In this document: positions 1 to 13,500 of the stretch, piece after piece
Layout of the letters: each line of letters starts with the position of its first letter
How positions within the stretch are numbered: position 1 is the first letter of the stretch
From: Mansonella perstans
Lineage: Eukaryota; Nematoda; Chromadorea; Rhabditida; Onchocercidae
Direction: 5' to 3'
Length of the DNA: 64,000 nt
Assembly (NCBI GenBank): GCA_037074765.1
Contig: JBAMDO010000029.1
Location: 124,001 to 188,000, forward strand
Notes under the pieces: generated by a model
What the model saw: the letters and a program-made list of their open reading frames with translations, nothing else
Databases searched by the model: none
Told to the model about the DNA's origin: nothing
Made by a program: the position numbers and the translations under genes

Positions 1-1660
1 AATTCATTTTATTATTATTAACTATATATATATATGAAGGATGCTTAATAGATGACATATTGCACACATTTTCAGTTGATTCAATTTATAATGAATGATA
101 CAAGCCTGTTATAACACATATGACTATATATGGAAAGAACAAACAATGTTTAAAATAAAAACAAATTATAAAAATTGGTAAATTACTGATCAATGTACTT
201 AGAAGCGATTCACGATTATAACCTATACAAATATCACTTTAATGGATGATGATTCTTGAATCACAATAATGTTTACACTTTAATGGATGATGATTCTTGA
301 ATCACAATAATGTTTAAAGTTATATAGCAGTAGTTACATCAACTCAATCTACACCTTAAATAATCTTAACCTTCTGCAAAATTAGCCATAGTACTGTTCA
401 GTTGGATTTAAGTTGCAAATAAGTTAGGAATGGCGAAAAAAAATAAAGAAAAGAAATTTTTACTTCAAACAAGGAATATCATCATTAAAACAAGCTAAAT
501 TAAACGAATTGAAAAGAAAAAAGCTCTAACAATATGATCATCACTGGCTGAACGGAACATCAGAAGATATACAAAGAAATATAGTTCAAATTGATCAGTA
601 TTTCCATTGCATCATATAGCAAAAAGAAAATCCCAGTTGAAAACTACCTTGCAATAAATTGAAATAAACGCTTAACGAGCCTTAAACACTTTTTCAAAAC
701 ATTTTTTTTTAATACTGTCCACACAATATTATGCATTCCTACAACACTTTTTTTCTCGCCTACAGTACCTCAATCAGCACACTATAGCTGGCATTTTGGC
801 AAGGATTTTTTACAATTAAATCCATTTTGCTTCATGAAATAATTTCGTTTACCTTTTCAAGAATAAACTGGATAAATTTTAAATTATGATTTCTATTTTC
901 GTGACAAGTTGTCAACCAACCTGTCATAATTAGCATATATACAAAAGTTCTTCATTTAAGAAACGATATAATATCACACACGATTTAATAGCCATGCATT
1001 CATGTATGTCATCAAAAATTATAAAGTTTATACATACAAGAGAAAAAAGATTTGCAAAAAAAAAAAAAAAAGAAAATTTCTTCGCATCAAAAAATGGAAT
1101 TTAAACAAATTTCTTTTACATATAACAACGAAATGTTTAAGGTACATAATAAACAAAATAAAAGAAACAAATTATTTTATTTCTCCTGCAAGAAAATAAA
1201 GATCTTAAAATAATTTAAGCAGTATTATCGAAGCTAATTAGATTGTGTTTAATAGAAGCAAATACATTAAGTATTACTTGGTTAACTCTACATATAAAAA
1301 TTTTGATATTAAATACTTCACAAATCGTCAAAATGGACAAAACATCTAAAAATATACAGAGCTTTGTAACTGTGTTTCCAAAAGTCTGAAACCAATGAGA
1401 CAGGATTTTTTCAAATAAGAAGACTAAAATACACTTCTTTTAAATGGAGAACTCTGGTCACAGTTCTTTCATGATTTGTTGCTGATTATTAAATGCAACA
1501 AGACAGTTGATATTTAACACTGAAAAATCACTAATTTTTTAATTTTCATTATGCAGATGATGATTGAGAAACAGTAGAAAATCCAGAAAAACGGAACAGT
1601 GAGCAAAAATAAGGCAAGTAACTTGAAATAACATATTTCATAGTTAAATTCTCATGCTTT
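1..1660. other. Non-coding 3' flank
   Basis: No gene is supported here. The stretch is AT-rich and holds the 3' flank of the minus-strand gene ending at 1661, homopolymer A/T runs and one short tandem duplication (235-316). The open frame at 1002-1199 is almost entirely Lys/Asn/Ile from A-rich codons and is not considered real. Confidence 0.6.
235..316. repeat. 41-bp tandem duplication
   Basis: Two adjacent near-identical copies of a 41-base unit beginning CACTTTAATGGATGATG, the second starting at 276. The unit has no coding context. Confidence 0.9.
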
Positions 1661-4600
1661 TCATGACTTCTGAGAATTTGGAAAATCGATACGTGACCGA
1701 GACAACAACAGATGGATGTTTTCTGACAAAGGCTCTCCATATATCAGATGTTTTTCGATCATCGATGTAACAATTCTGGAAAAGTAGAATCGTTGTTGAT
1801 AAACTGAAAACTTTATCAGAAAAAATAAATGTTTTAAAGAAATCTTTTTGTACCTTGTAAGATCAATGTCAACAAAAACCATTCGTACAAAATCAACACT
1901 TTCCAGTTTCGTTTCAAGCAAAATACGCAATCGACGGGAGATGTATGAACCGATCGAACAAATACGAGCCACCTAAATAGTAAAAATTAGAAATAACTAA
2001 TATCTTTCTTCGAAGCAAGAAATGACAAAATTTTGATTTGTAAGAGATATAAGATATATAGAAATAAAATTTCATACCGATTCAGTATAAAATTTTATTT
2101 TAAACATTTTTCAATACAAAATTTTATTTTAAATATTGATTCAATAAAATTTTATAGATCATGCAAAAGCTCACATATAATATGATACTCGGCCGACTAG
2201 CCAATCTACTATCGTATTACATTATAATAATCGAGGCAGAATACAAAAAAATGAAATGACGGATAAATCACTTACACATAATGAATGAAGCAAAAAAATT
2301 TTTAAGCAACAATTCGACGCTTTAGAAAATAATGAATTAAACTGATGGACCAATATATTCAACTCCTATTCCTCAAATACGAAAATGAGAAATTTAAAAG
2401 AATATCTTATATGCTGAAGAACTGAAAGTTATGAGTAACATGTTTTTTCCAAATCACTTTTAAGATTTTCATGCAAAGATATTAAATTGACAATTTCGTT
2501 AAGCTTGTAAAAAAAAAACGAATTTTTCAGCTTATAAGAAACTATTTAAAATTTCTCTTTTTCATACTTAAAGGACAAAAGTTCAAAAAATATACTGAAC
2601 TTATCAAAAAAAAAAATCACCTCAATTCCAGTTGTAGTTGATAAGCTTGTTGCAGCGGACTCGAAATTTAATAATTTATGAGCAGGAACAAATGATGAAT
2701 TAATTTCTAGAGATAATTTATTTTCCAAAATTGCTTGCAATGATTCAACCAGAAATTTATATTCTGTGTCCTCTTCTTCTTCCGTTCTACAGAGCGACAG
2801 CAAGATTGTCTTCGATCGCTGTGAAATATTGTTCAAATTAAGCATGGAAGATGGCAAGCTACCTGGAATGCCATAAGAAGCTCCACTGCTTAGCAAACGA
2901 AGAGGCCATCTATTCGTGTTCATAACAAAGGATTTCTTCACAAACAGAGCAACCATCGAAGGAATGCTATGACCTGAAATTACCATTTCTTGTAGTTAAT
3001 TTGCTGATGCAAGCATTTTAATTGCTTTCTTTTTGTCATTTTTTACCTCATAAGAATCGATACAGTTTTATAAAGCGCATTTCAAGATACTGAACTTCGA
3101 ATTACGAAGTAACTGCTCCATTTATTTCAGTCATAAGCTATCAACGCTTGGAGTGCTTGCCCTTTCAATATAAAGCAATGTTTTCCTACTTTTGACAAAG
3201 CTATAGAAAAATATTCAGCATTTTTAAATACTGATTCTTTACTAGTTTCGGATCGCAATAAAACTCTTAATACTTCGTAGAACAAAAGAGATAAATAAAT
3301 TCAAAATAAACATACATACAAAAAATATACCAATAAAATTCACCTGTTAAATAAAGCAGTGATCTTTCATGCTTACTACTTGTGAATAGTGGGAAAGAAT
3401 TCTTGGAAATATTCACACCATCAATTATTGCACCACGCACAAAATGAGGTAAAGTAACCTGAAAATTGTATTTCAAAGAAACTATTTTCAAAATGTTTAG
3501 CCATTTCTTATACAAAAATTTGCTTTCGAAAAGCATATGCACAAAACCGGTTATATGAGATTGACATAGCCAAAAAATATAGTTAAGACACAGCCAAAGA
3601 AAACCTATAAGATTAACAATAAGCTGATTAGTTGAGAGAATAGTCTAACGGCTGCTTCTGAATTTCATTTGAAAGATGATGTGACCGAACAGAGCACGAA
3701 AGGCATGTAGAATCCTAGTGAAAAATTAATCATTACATTGAGGATATTTTCAGCAAACTCTTCACGGAATAACTTCTGAAGGAAATACTGCAAACTGGCT
3801 GGAAGTCCGATGAGATGCGCATTTGAAAGTGAAGGCTCTAACTGGAAAGAATATCTTTTTTGATTTTTGTAATTGTTCAGTTAATAAATCACACAAAATC
3901 TTTTAGCTTAATTTTGGATTTTAATTTCTATCATATTGGAATTCAAATGAATGGCAATTTAAAGAAACATAAAAAAATTTATTTAATGAAGATTATACCT
4001 TTATCATGCCCGCTTTTTGTAAAAATAATATATGTTTGTTGTTTTGTTCATCATTAGCTTCATTAATCAGGGGTACGGCAACTTCTTGCATAGAGTTCGC
4101 TGATATATCATTAGGTAATCTCAAAGCATCTAGAAGTCCGTTACTTTCGTTCAGCATACGTTGTCTCAATTCACGGTTATTTGACATATTTCCTGTCTAA
4201 GAATAAAACAGTTTTACAAAATTGTATATAAGACTAACACGAAAACTTCACTGTGATGGTATTTCATTTCGAACCTAATAAATTGTTATGAATAAAACGA
4301 GAAATTTTTTGCAATAAAATTTGCACACTTAGATTAGTTAACAGTTAACAAAATTAGTAATTAGTTAACAAAAACTTCACCTCAACATCAGAATCACGCC
4401 ACTTCGTATAAACATCCCACCACCTGTGATAATGCGTAGCAACGCTTTCAACATCAACCTCCAATCTTCTGAAACGACAAGTGTTTTTAATAAATAACTG
4501 GCAATTGCGATTAATGAATATATAAAATGGCAATCAGCTATAAGCAGTTTGCATCTAAAATTTGCATTTGTTTTTTTCAAAAATTTGCATCAAATTTACA

Positions 4601-4891
4601 TTTCGGTACAATAAAAACTTATGAAATAAACTAAATAAATTCTATTACTCAGTCCTTTTTTAAAATAACTCAATTTTCTTTACTAATCTACTAAAATATG
4701 TTCTAACGACCAGCTAAATTTTAAATTCACCTCGCTTCAAGCATGCATTTAAGCTTTTCCATGTTTTCAAAGCGATAACGTAAATCCAGCAGAGGATCAA
4801 CAACGTGAAACGCAGATTCATCATTGCAAAATCGACACGCCAAATGAGTTATACTTCTGGATGATTTATAAAAAAAACCTTTAACTCTCAT
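1661..4891 (-). CDS. Degenerate seryl-tRNA-synthetase-like protein
   Basis: Eight exons (4891-4731, 4468-4381, 4196-3999, 3841-3737, 3458-3344, 2973-2621, 1972-1854, 1775-1661) join in phase into 417 residues. The C-terminal half follows the class II SerRS core in order: a segment WPLRLLSSGASYG where SerRS has motif 2, a block LLSLCRTEEEEDTEYKFLVE matching the helix that follows it, VARICSIGSYISRRLRI matching the SerRS stretch before motif 3, and FVDIDLTRIVTSMIEKH at motif 3. The Thr-Ser-Glu substrate motif and the Arg/Glu pair of motif 2 are not seen, so aminoacylation is doubtful. SerRS-like non-catalytic mitochondrial proteins (SLIMP of insects) are known; this may be a comparable paralogue. 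The start follows a TTTTCAG site, with an in-frame TAG upstream. Assignment to the SerRS fold is inferred by pattern; a divergent but active mitochondrial SerRS is the alternative. Confidence 0.6.
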
Positions 4892-4899
4892 AACTATCT

Positions 4900-4908
4900 C
4901 TGAAAACT
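4900..4908 (-). promoter_or_regulatory. Probable trans-splice acceptor (SerRS-like gene)
   Basis: On the minus strand GTTTTCAG lies 8 bases before the ATG at 4891, with no recognisable upstream exon. This placement is typical of a nematode spliced-leader addition site; a 5'UTR intron is the alternative. Confidence 0.5.
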
Positions 4909-5451
4909 ATTTTCATTGTTCTATTTTTGAATAGTTCAGCAAAGTCATTGCAGAATTCATGTGTTTATTTAGCTTTAACTAAAAGTTTTAATTTCAACAT
5001 GGTAACGAGTTTGTTATAACTCAGAAATATGTCTCAAAAAAATATATATATATGGAAGATATGGAACGTGGCAATACGATTATTTTGAAGGATATGATAC
5101 TAGTTATGGTAGTTTCACTGAAAACAGATATCAAAAACTTTAAGCAAAAGAACAGCTAAAGTTGACATTTCAACTATTTTGGGATTTGAGAAATAAAAAC
5201 ATTCTATTCCAAGTTTCCATAATTACATTGTAAGAGTGAACATAATCGAAGAGTTCATGTACAAAAGAATGCTCGGTCTACATCATAGGCAAATGAATTG
5301 CACAAAATAATTGCACAGTTTCGGTGAACGGATAGATAAAAAATAATGGATCATTATCATTAAAAGCTTGAAGTAAATAATGAAATATGATACAGAGTAC
5401 ATAAAACTCAATACTTTATGTCTTAAATTTTTTATAATAATTCAGTTCCAA
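4909..5451. other. Spacer between TAF10 and SerRS-like gene
   Basis: About 540 bases between two same-strand genes. I see no coding exon. The spacing is compatible with a nematode operon in which the downstream gene is trans-spliced, but no diagnostic element was found. Confidence 0.4.
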
Positions 5452-6650
5452 TCACTGAAAATAAGGAGGCCTTTTCAACTCGATACCATACTCAGCAAGC
5501 ACGGGCTCTAGTAGTTCTGAAGTCAACGTGTAACGTGTTTCTTTCGTACCTTTTTTTGTTTGTCCCAATCCTTTCATACGTGCCTGAATAGTTTCCAAGA
5601 AATGAATAACGCCGAAGCAATTAACATGCATACAGGAATAGTGTTTTAAATAACCTACAACAACCAAAAATTGCCTTATCAATTAAGTTGAAAAGTTGCA
5701 ACTAAGCAATTTGTTTAAGAACATTTGCAAACAGAAAAAAAAAATGTCATGCGAATTTAAACTCGTTGTTAAGGAATATATATTATCTTCATAATTTTTA
5801 CAATTTTTCTAATTGTAGAACAAAAAATTTATATGTTTGTAAAGAGAGATGAGACAAGTAATTCGATACTATTTATTTTACAACTAAAGAGAAAATGATC
5901 AGAAGAATTCGAAAAAAAAAAGTGGAAATACCTGTTGCATAGCATCCAAAATAATATCTGAAGTAAACTTCTGAGCTGCAAGTGAGAATAAACGTATAAC
6001 TCGTGAATCTGCACAATCGACACCACTTTTCTTCATATAATGCACTGTAACAGCATCGGGTATCGTTGGCACGTAATTATCTAGATCATTCACAAAATCT
6101 CTGAAATTCATTTTATTTATAAATCTTTTGGTGCTAATAATTAATGTATACAATGAGATTTAGCAAAATTAAATTAATTGGGGTAACAAAAAACAGCATA
6201 AGTTAAATTAACTTCGACAATAATTTTTCATTTTTTTATAATGGCTGAATAGAGAGATTCAAATATTTGCAAAATTTATATCAGCCAAAAACTGATGAAT
6301 TAAGTGATACATCGACGTTGATGTAAGTGATACTTCAACGTTGATAAGTGATACTTCGATGTTGATGTAAAGTGTATGCAAATATATTTGACAGTGTTTG
6401 TGCTCACAAATGTTGTGATACCAAGCGTCCGTGCTTTTACATAAATAAAAAGTAACCTGAGAGAGGAGCCCTGTGGAACAGATGCATTGGAAAGTAAAAC
6501 TGCATGCTGAGAATCTGGAAGTGATTTCTGCTGACTTACGGCCGCACGTGATGTCGATATATTTGAAGATGGTGTTTGCACCGCTGATGTTGTATCCTTA
6601 ATTTCGGATATAGCTCCTAATTTACGGTCATCTGATGATTGACTGTGCAT
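5452..6650 (-). CDS. taf-10: TFIID subunit TAF10 (TAFII30)
   Basis: Three exons (6650-6457, 6100-5932, 5583-5452) join in phase into 164 residues. TAF10 is a histone-fold subunit of TFIID (and of SAGA in other eukaryotes) that acts in RNA polymerase II transcription in the nucleus. Residues about 66-121 carry the family signature: [20 protein letters not shown] followed by [18 protein letters not shown]. The last exon gives the conserved tail with [20 protein letters not shown] and the aromatic ending PPYFQ. The N-terminal 64 residues are Ser/Thr/Gln-rich and poorly conserved, as in other TAF10s. A TTTCAG site sits one base before the ATG. The gene is divergent from ACBD3 and lies upstream of the SerRS-like gene on the same strand. 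Confidence 0.93.
6301..6370. repeat. taf-10: Short degenerate tandem repeat in TAF10 intron 1
   Basis: Three imperfect copies of a unit of about 22 bases around AAGTGATACTTCAACGTTGAT. It lies inside the first TAF10 intron and has no evident function. Confidence 0.75.
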
Positions 6651-6651
6651 C

Positions 6652-6660
6652 CTGAAATTT
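6652..6660 (-). promoter_or_regulatory. taf-10: Probable trans-splice acceptor (TAF10)
   Basis: AAATTTCAG ends one base before the TAF10 ATG on the minus strand. It is probably a spliced-leader acceptor or the end of a 5'UTR intron. Confidence 0.5.
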
Positions 6661-7539
6661 AGAAATAACGGGGGAAATTAAAATACATCGATTAGTTTCT
6701 ATGGAAAACAATGACAGCAACATTAGTCACTTCATCAGGAATAGAATCCGTTGTAATGTAGACACAACCTAACAGAGAGAGGCGAGAAATGACACAGGCA
6801 ATTTCAACACCCATATAAAATTACAAATAAAAAAATAATTGGAGCAAAAAATGCATTATAAATAAATTCCATGACAATACTGTGCCTACGTGTGACTGGT
6901 GGTATTTGACAGCGCGGTCACTCTCGAAAGTGCATTTTACGTTAGACCTGGAAGGCTTCCTTCCATCTATTTCAGATTTTTGTATGATCATTTAGGTTTT
7001 CCTGTAAGTTCATAGAGAAGAAAGAAATGAAATTTGAAAAGCTTTAAACATAATTTATTCTTTTAGAAAATAATTGAAATGAAAAAAATTATAAACTTTT
7101 AACCTATAATTGATTGGTAAACAATGAAAAAAAAAAAAAGATGTATTTAGATAAGAAGATAAATTTAGATTAAGTGATAAGATATATCATATATCATCGT
7201 TTATTTAAACTTCTACTTTTTTTTTAAGCAAAAGAATTCTTTGTGCTTAAAAAATAATTTAATTAATTATTCATCGTGAATATCTAAATTAGTATATTCT
7301 TTTTGCTCTTCATTTTATTAAAATTAAATTTTTTAATGGCTTTTAACCTGATAAATTGATTGATAAATAATTGATACTGTTTGAATTAATTTTTTTGCTA
7401 GATAATTAAATTTGATTTGAATCTGGAACATCATTTTTCTCAGCAATATTCTTCCAAATTTCCTCTCGATTCTTAATATTTCTACTACCCTTCTTCTGAT
7501 ATATACTTTTTTTTTAGTTAATTACTTACGGAGAATCAG
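6661..7539. other. Divergent intergenic region TAF10 / ACBD3
   Basis: About 880 bases between two divergently transcribed genes, so it should hold both promoters. It is AT-rich and I recognise no specific regulatory motif. A long T run and an AG site at about 7505-7516, and a CAG immediately before 7540, are candidate trans-splice acceptors for ACBD3. Confidence 0.5.
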
Positions 7540-10500
7540 ATGTCTGAACGTGATGGTGATACGGCTATTGCCGAAATTGATTTGATTATGAAAAAATTTG
7601 GAGCGCCATTGGAGGATGTGTACAAATTGGCCGTCTTGTTTTATCGACGTATGCCATTATTATATTGTTTCGATAGCACTTGAAATGATACCATTAGATC
7701 AATCACTGATAGTAACATTAGTGATAATATCGATAAGATTTTATTATTGATTGTTTATCATAATGATTAGAGCAAGAATACTACAATATACAGTAACAAC
7801 TTTTACTATATCATCAATGTTATATGTATTTTGTATAGCAAAATTTATTTTCAATTCTTTTTCAGAAAAAAAACAAACTTGTGAGCTTATGATACCATAT
7901 GAAAAACGATTGTTATTTATGGCATATTCGAAGCAGATACGCTACGGTCCTTATGATGCAACGGCAGATGATTCAGGATGGTTTGATCTCGTTGGCAACG
8001 ATAGAATGTAAGTCAAAATTTCCAGAAAGTTTTAGTTATATGAATACCATTTCTCTCAATATCTTTTGTATTTGATATATATGGAAAGATTTTGTAATGA
8101 TTTGGAAGTTTTTCCCTGAAATAGGCCATAAAATACTTTTCTTTTAACAGAATTCAATGGACAGCAAATATCATCAACACACTCAAGAAGTGCATCTATA
8201 AATTATGCTACATACTGTTTTAATTATAACATTTCAGAATTAATTTAACACGCATAGAAAAAAAAAAGTGCGAAATTTTGCGAAGCATCATAAAAATTAT
8301 TTAGTATATTTATTTCAATTTTATTCAAACAGCATGAGTGCTGAAATTTTGTTTTATCATTTAGAAAGTATGGGGAATAGTTCAGATAAAGGTTTTTGTT
8401 TATCTGTTGATTTAGGCTAAAGTTTTCGATTAATTATCATGGTGTGAAGGAAGTTTTCCCGTCATTGAGCATTTTCTTCTGTGCTGCGAAAATTGAGTAT
8501 TAATGTAACATTAGAATTTTGGAGGAAGCAGGTCAACTTTTAAAATTCTTATATTCTTGTTTTCAAAAAATTCCTTATTTATGTGATTGATTTGATATGT
8601 CTCATCCTTCTGATATCACTCCTAATATAAATATTATCATTTGTTCCAAGTTTTCTTTGCTTCTTTCTAAGCTCTTAATTTGTGGAAATTGCTAATCATT
8701 ACTTTTCGTCTATTTTTTTCTTTCCAAATAGCTACAAGAACAGCACAGAGCATTTTCCATCATGGCAAGAAATTCCATCTACGATATCAACAATTCATCT
8801 CAAAAAGCAATCGCAACATAAAAGATTTTCTTCTATCCAACTTCAAACGAATTCGCATCATTTATAGATACAGCTAAACATCTAATTCTCTTCTTAATTC
8901 TTTTTTTTTCGATTTATTATTATGAGCTCTCATTATGTGTTTCTCACTACAAAATGTAAAAGTTTTTTAAAAGAATGCTTTAGTTGGTTCACTTATTGAA
9001 AAGGATTTTCAAGTTTTTTTCAAGAGAGCTGTCAAATCTAAATTTTACATATAAATATCCCTGATCCAGGACACACTTACAAAATAACGGATTCCATTGC
9101 CAATTTTCCAGAACCAAGATATTTGTTTTTTCTTTTAATCTCCCCATTAATCTTATAACTTCAAAATCAAAATATTTTCGCTGAATTGTTCTCAACAGTC
9201 GTATTATCATTTCTCTATTTTTTTTAAAAAAAAAAGATAGAAATGCTTTTTATCTCTTTTTCTTGCGTTTTTATCAACAACCAAATTTTTTTTAAAAAAC
9301 AAGCAGCAATTATTATTCAGTTTATAAATTGATTAATGTAATTTTTGTTTGTTAAGTGGAGATATTTCAAGGATATTAATGCTTCTAAAGATTGCATGAA
9401 ATAATTCTTTATCGTTTATAGTGACTATCCAGTTATCAGATCCTGCATTTCAGGAAGGCTTGGAAAGACTTGGGTAATTTAAGTACTTCTGAAGCTATGT
9501 CGGCGTTTATCACTCTGCTTGATGTTATTTGTCCACCATTTTGTGATTTTGTCAGTGAACATTTACGGTCACAAGGGAATCTCAAAAAGTAGCTTCATTT
9601 CTTGCTTTTAATTTATTATTTAAACTATAGATATATCATGCACATATTAGGATGTTTTGAGAGCTGTGTTTTCGGAATTATATTGGTTAAAGTTCTCTGT
9701 CTCATTTAATAAGTTAGAAGCTCAAGTTTTAATAATATATATCTAACTAATTTAATTTGTTCGCTTGCAGTGAAGAACACCAGCAAAATAATGTTCAGCC
9801 TGATGCTTCTTATGCAATGAATGATTCGGAAAGATTTGAAGCACAGAGGTACGATTTTTATTTACCTAATTTTATTGGTGGTTTTACTGCACAAAATTAT
9901 ATTATCTTTACGTTTCAGCTGACCATTATGTCCACAGTATATGAAAGCTTAATTCTTAATTTGTTGATTCCATGGCAGAAAAATCTTCCGTCCTAAATAC
10001 CTGAAACCTCACTTCCTAATAATCCGTAATTCACGAAATTTGAATTCAACTTGCTCTACTAAATGTGCTTAAGATAGGCAGGAATGAAATAAAATCTTGT
10101 GTCACTAAAAATTTTGAATCCTACCATTTATATGTAAAATGTAACATTGGATTCGCAAAATAATCTTCATTACAAACTGATTTTCTTTTTGATTTCACAT
10201 ATCGTTTGGTCTTATTCTGTCTTTGGCGATTCTTGAGTTTATGCCAATCAATTTCTTAACATTTGGAATATTAAATCCATTTCAAACTTGGCTTTATTCT
10301 CACTAATATTTTTCTAGAATTCTCTTAGTAAAGCAGTGTTAATTTAAATGCAGTGTTTTGCAGACAGCAAATTCAGGAAGCTCTTAATCGTCAAACTTAT
10401 CATCAGTTTCGGGCATACGCTCAACAACAGTTTGTAGGTGACCCAATCCAGGTTTGAAACTTATTTCATTTTTATTAATCATGCATCGTTTAAACCCTTA

Positions 10501-13500
10501 GTGGTAGTCATATCCACCTTCGTATTCTTAAATGTATAATAACCGCTAAAATTTGTTTTTATCATTCTCATCGTTCATCGTGTTTTGTCATTACATTTGT
10601 TTTTAGTGCTTGTAATTCAGATATGATAAAGTAGTATGGGTTTTCCGAATTCATTGAATTCTAGGTGCGAACTTGAAAGTAATGAAAAACTTATTTCCAT
10701 ACGATTTTCCTTGTGAATGTATCATGTTTTCATGTAGATTTAGATTTAGATCAAATATTCAGTTCTTTTCTGTTTATCTGACAGGCAACAAATCAAATAA
10801 TGAAATTTATGATTGAAATACCCGTGTACTGGAATTTAGAAAATATGGTGAAACAAGTGACTAAAACAAATGATTAATAGTTGATTATCAAAAGAGCAAA
10901 AAAATATAACGATGGTGCCAGTTGCAGATGTTATAATGCTTTGCCATTATCTGCATTATCAGTTTTACACCCACTAAGAATAAATTTGTAGAAATATAAG
11001 TTGCTCATATTTCAAAATGATATGCTTAGCAAATAGGATGCAACTGATGCATGCAGATACTTTAACTGATGGATAAAAGCAGTATGTGAAAACATGAGTT
11101 TCTGAGTGTGTTTTTGACACGAAAGCTTAGCCTTAGCGAAGAAGGAATATTTCGAAAAAGTGTAGAATAAGAAATGCAGTAATTGCGAATTCTTTTAATT
11201 GGTTTACTAACTGACTTGACGAAAACTCACTTAGAAATAAAAATCCTGGAAAATTATTCTAAACTATTTGAAGCTTTACTATATATTAGAAATTTCGACT
11301 AAATGATTCTAAATTTCCAAAAAGTTTTACGTCTGTTTTCCCGATGCTTTAATCTTGAAGCGAGTTGAATAAATTCAGATATCTCATGTTTTCACTTGAT
11401 TTTTTAAAGTTACACAAAAGGTATTTAGTTCGATAAACTGATTAGATCACTCACATGGGATTCGATCCGGAACGAAACACTTGTTTTGAATATATAAATT
11501 GTTAGCTGAAAGGAGTGTATGAGTAGCAGTAAATGTATTTTTGAATAATACTTTTCTTATTGTTCATGCTTATTGTTTTTAGCATTCAGTATCATTTCTA
11601 ATTTGGTGCTTAAAAAAATGCATCTATCTTTATAGAGATTTTTTTGAACCTTATAAAATCATCACTAAAGAGATATCTAATTCTGTTACTTCAGAATTCT
11701 TATTTAAATTTAAAAAGAAATATAGAAGACAACTTACTAGGTCATCAGAAGAAGTCTGAAATTGTATCTCGTTTTCCTTATCTCTATTTACACAGTTTCC
11801 TTCTGTTTCTTTTTTTTCAATTTAAGTCGATTATGAATTGATAGTATCGCCATATCATCAATGTTTCTGTTATGGCTAATATCGAGTTCTCGTAGTTTTG
11901 TGATATTTTTCATTAGTGCAAGAGCTGCTACACCTTTGCTGTAAGAAATGATAAAATAGGTCTTTAAAAGTAAGCAGTCATAATCTTTAAAACATATATT
12001 CTATTTAGATATCTTAAATAGGTTAAGGAGAAGGATAAACGATAATTTATTCATTTGGTAATTTATTCTTTTATGATAGGAAATAATTGAATTATTTTCA
12101 ATTCTATGAAATTCATAATGAACCTGGTAATAGAAGTACATCCTTGAACAGAAATCGTTTTGATATCATACTGAATTAATGCTAACGAAAAAAGTACTTC
12201 ATCCGTTATTCTATCGCAACTTATAAGTGCAATCTGAATTTTATAATATTTAAAGAAGTTTTCATTTAAGTTGATAGCCTGAATTATTATGCCTAAGATA
12301 TGAGCAAACTGCGGAAAAAATTATTGAATAGAAATCTTTTTTTTTTCTTTTATTTCATTTTTTTTTCATAATTATTTATTGAGTATTGAGAATATTGATT
12401 TAATGGACTAAAACTAACATTATTTAGTGTGCAATTTCGGATCATAGTTAGTATAGAATTATTTGTAATATTAAAGCACTTGTTGAGTGTCAGTGAGCGC
12501 AATCTCTTGTGTCTAGCTAGTGGAATTAGCTCCTCATCGGACAGATGGGGTGAGTGGCCAATATTTAATGAGTCTAGCAGATAGCATTGTGATAGTGATG
12601 AGTAATCGAATACTTTCGAACAACTTATAATCGTCAACGATCGCAAATTTATCAATCCTTCCAGTATTAATCGTAAACTTTGCCCTGTTAGAGCAGTGCA
12701 GTTCTGAAAATTGAATAGAATTAGATGTGCATTATTCCTTATTGTCTATTTAAGCATTTTTATATTTAATTTTTAGTTTTTTTTTTTTTTTTTTTTCAAT
12801 ATTTTCAACGCAAAACTTTTACATATTATTTTAAGAAACTCTGTATTAATGAGGAAATCATTATGGTCTATTTGATATCTTTCGAAGGAAAACTTTTCTT
12901 GTACAGGTAGTTCTTTAAGATATTGTAAAATTATTTTAGGAAAAAAATAATTCATTGTATTTAATTCATAAAATTATTCTGTGACTTTTTCATTACATAG
13001 TGATTATGGAAGAGTGCAAAAGCATTACTTACCTGAATATGAAGGTTTTGAATAGTATTGCAAAAGGCTAATGGTTCCATTGGAAATACTTGAGCTTCTT
13101 TTTGTATATATCCAATATTAAGAGATTGTAATGCTGGTAGACCACTGATATATGATAAAGTCATATCATCCGTTACTGAGAGTGGACTTAGTTCTAGTTC
13201 AGTTAGATTTGGATGTAGAGCGAGAAATGCGTTTAAAATTTCTGCTGGAAGTGAATTAACCCCACTGATCTCAATACTCCTATAAATGTTTATTTCATTT
13301 ATTATAATTTTAAAAATTAAGTTTAAACGAAACAAAAAAAAAAAAAACTAAAAACAATTATGACTTTTTTGAAGAGCTTAGGAGAAGATTTACTTAAGGC
13401 AAAGAGGAAGTTCATGAAGTTTGTTCAGTTTAAAGGAAGCTCGTCTGAGGTTAATTTTATTTAATTTTTTCATCCGTTGAAAGAAATCTTGCACCTGAAA

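Noticed and set aside
4377..4580. Reading of the exon at 4381-4468 in the hydrophobic frame (GGGMFIRSGVILMLR)
   Set aside because: Exon phases on both sides fix the other frame (VESVATHYHRWWDVYTKW), which continues the SerRS-like protein.
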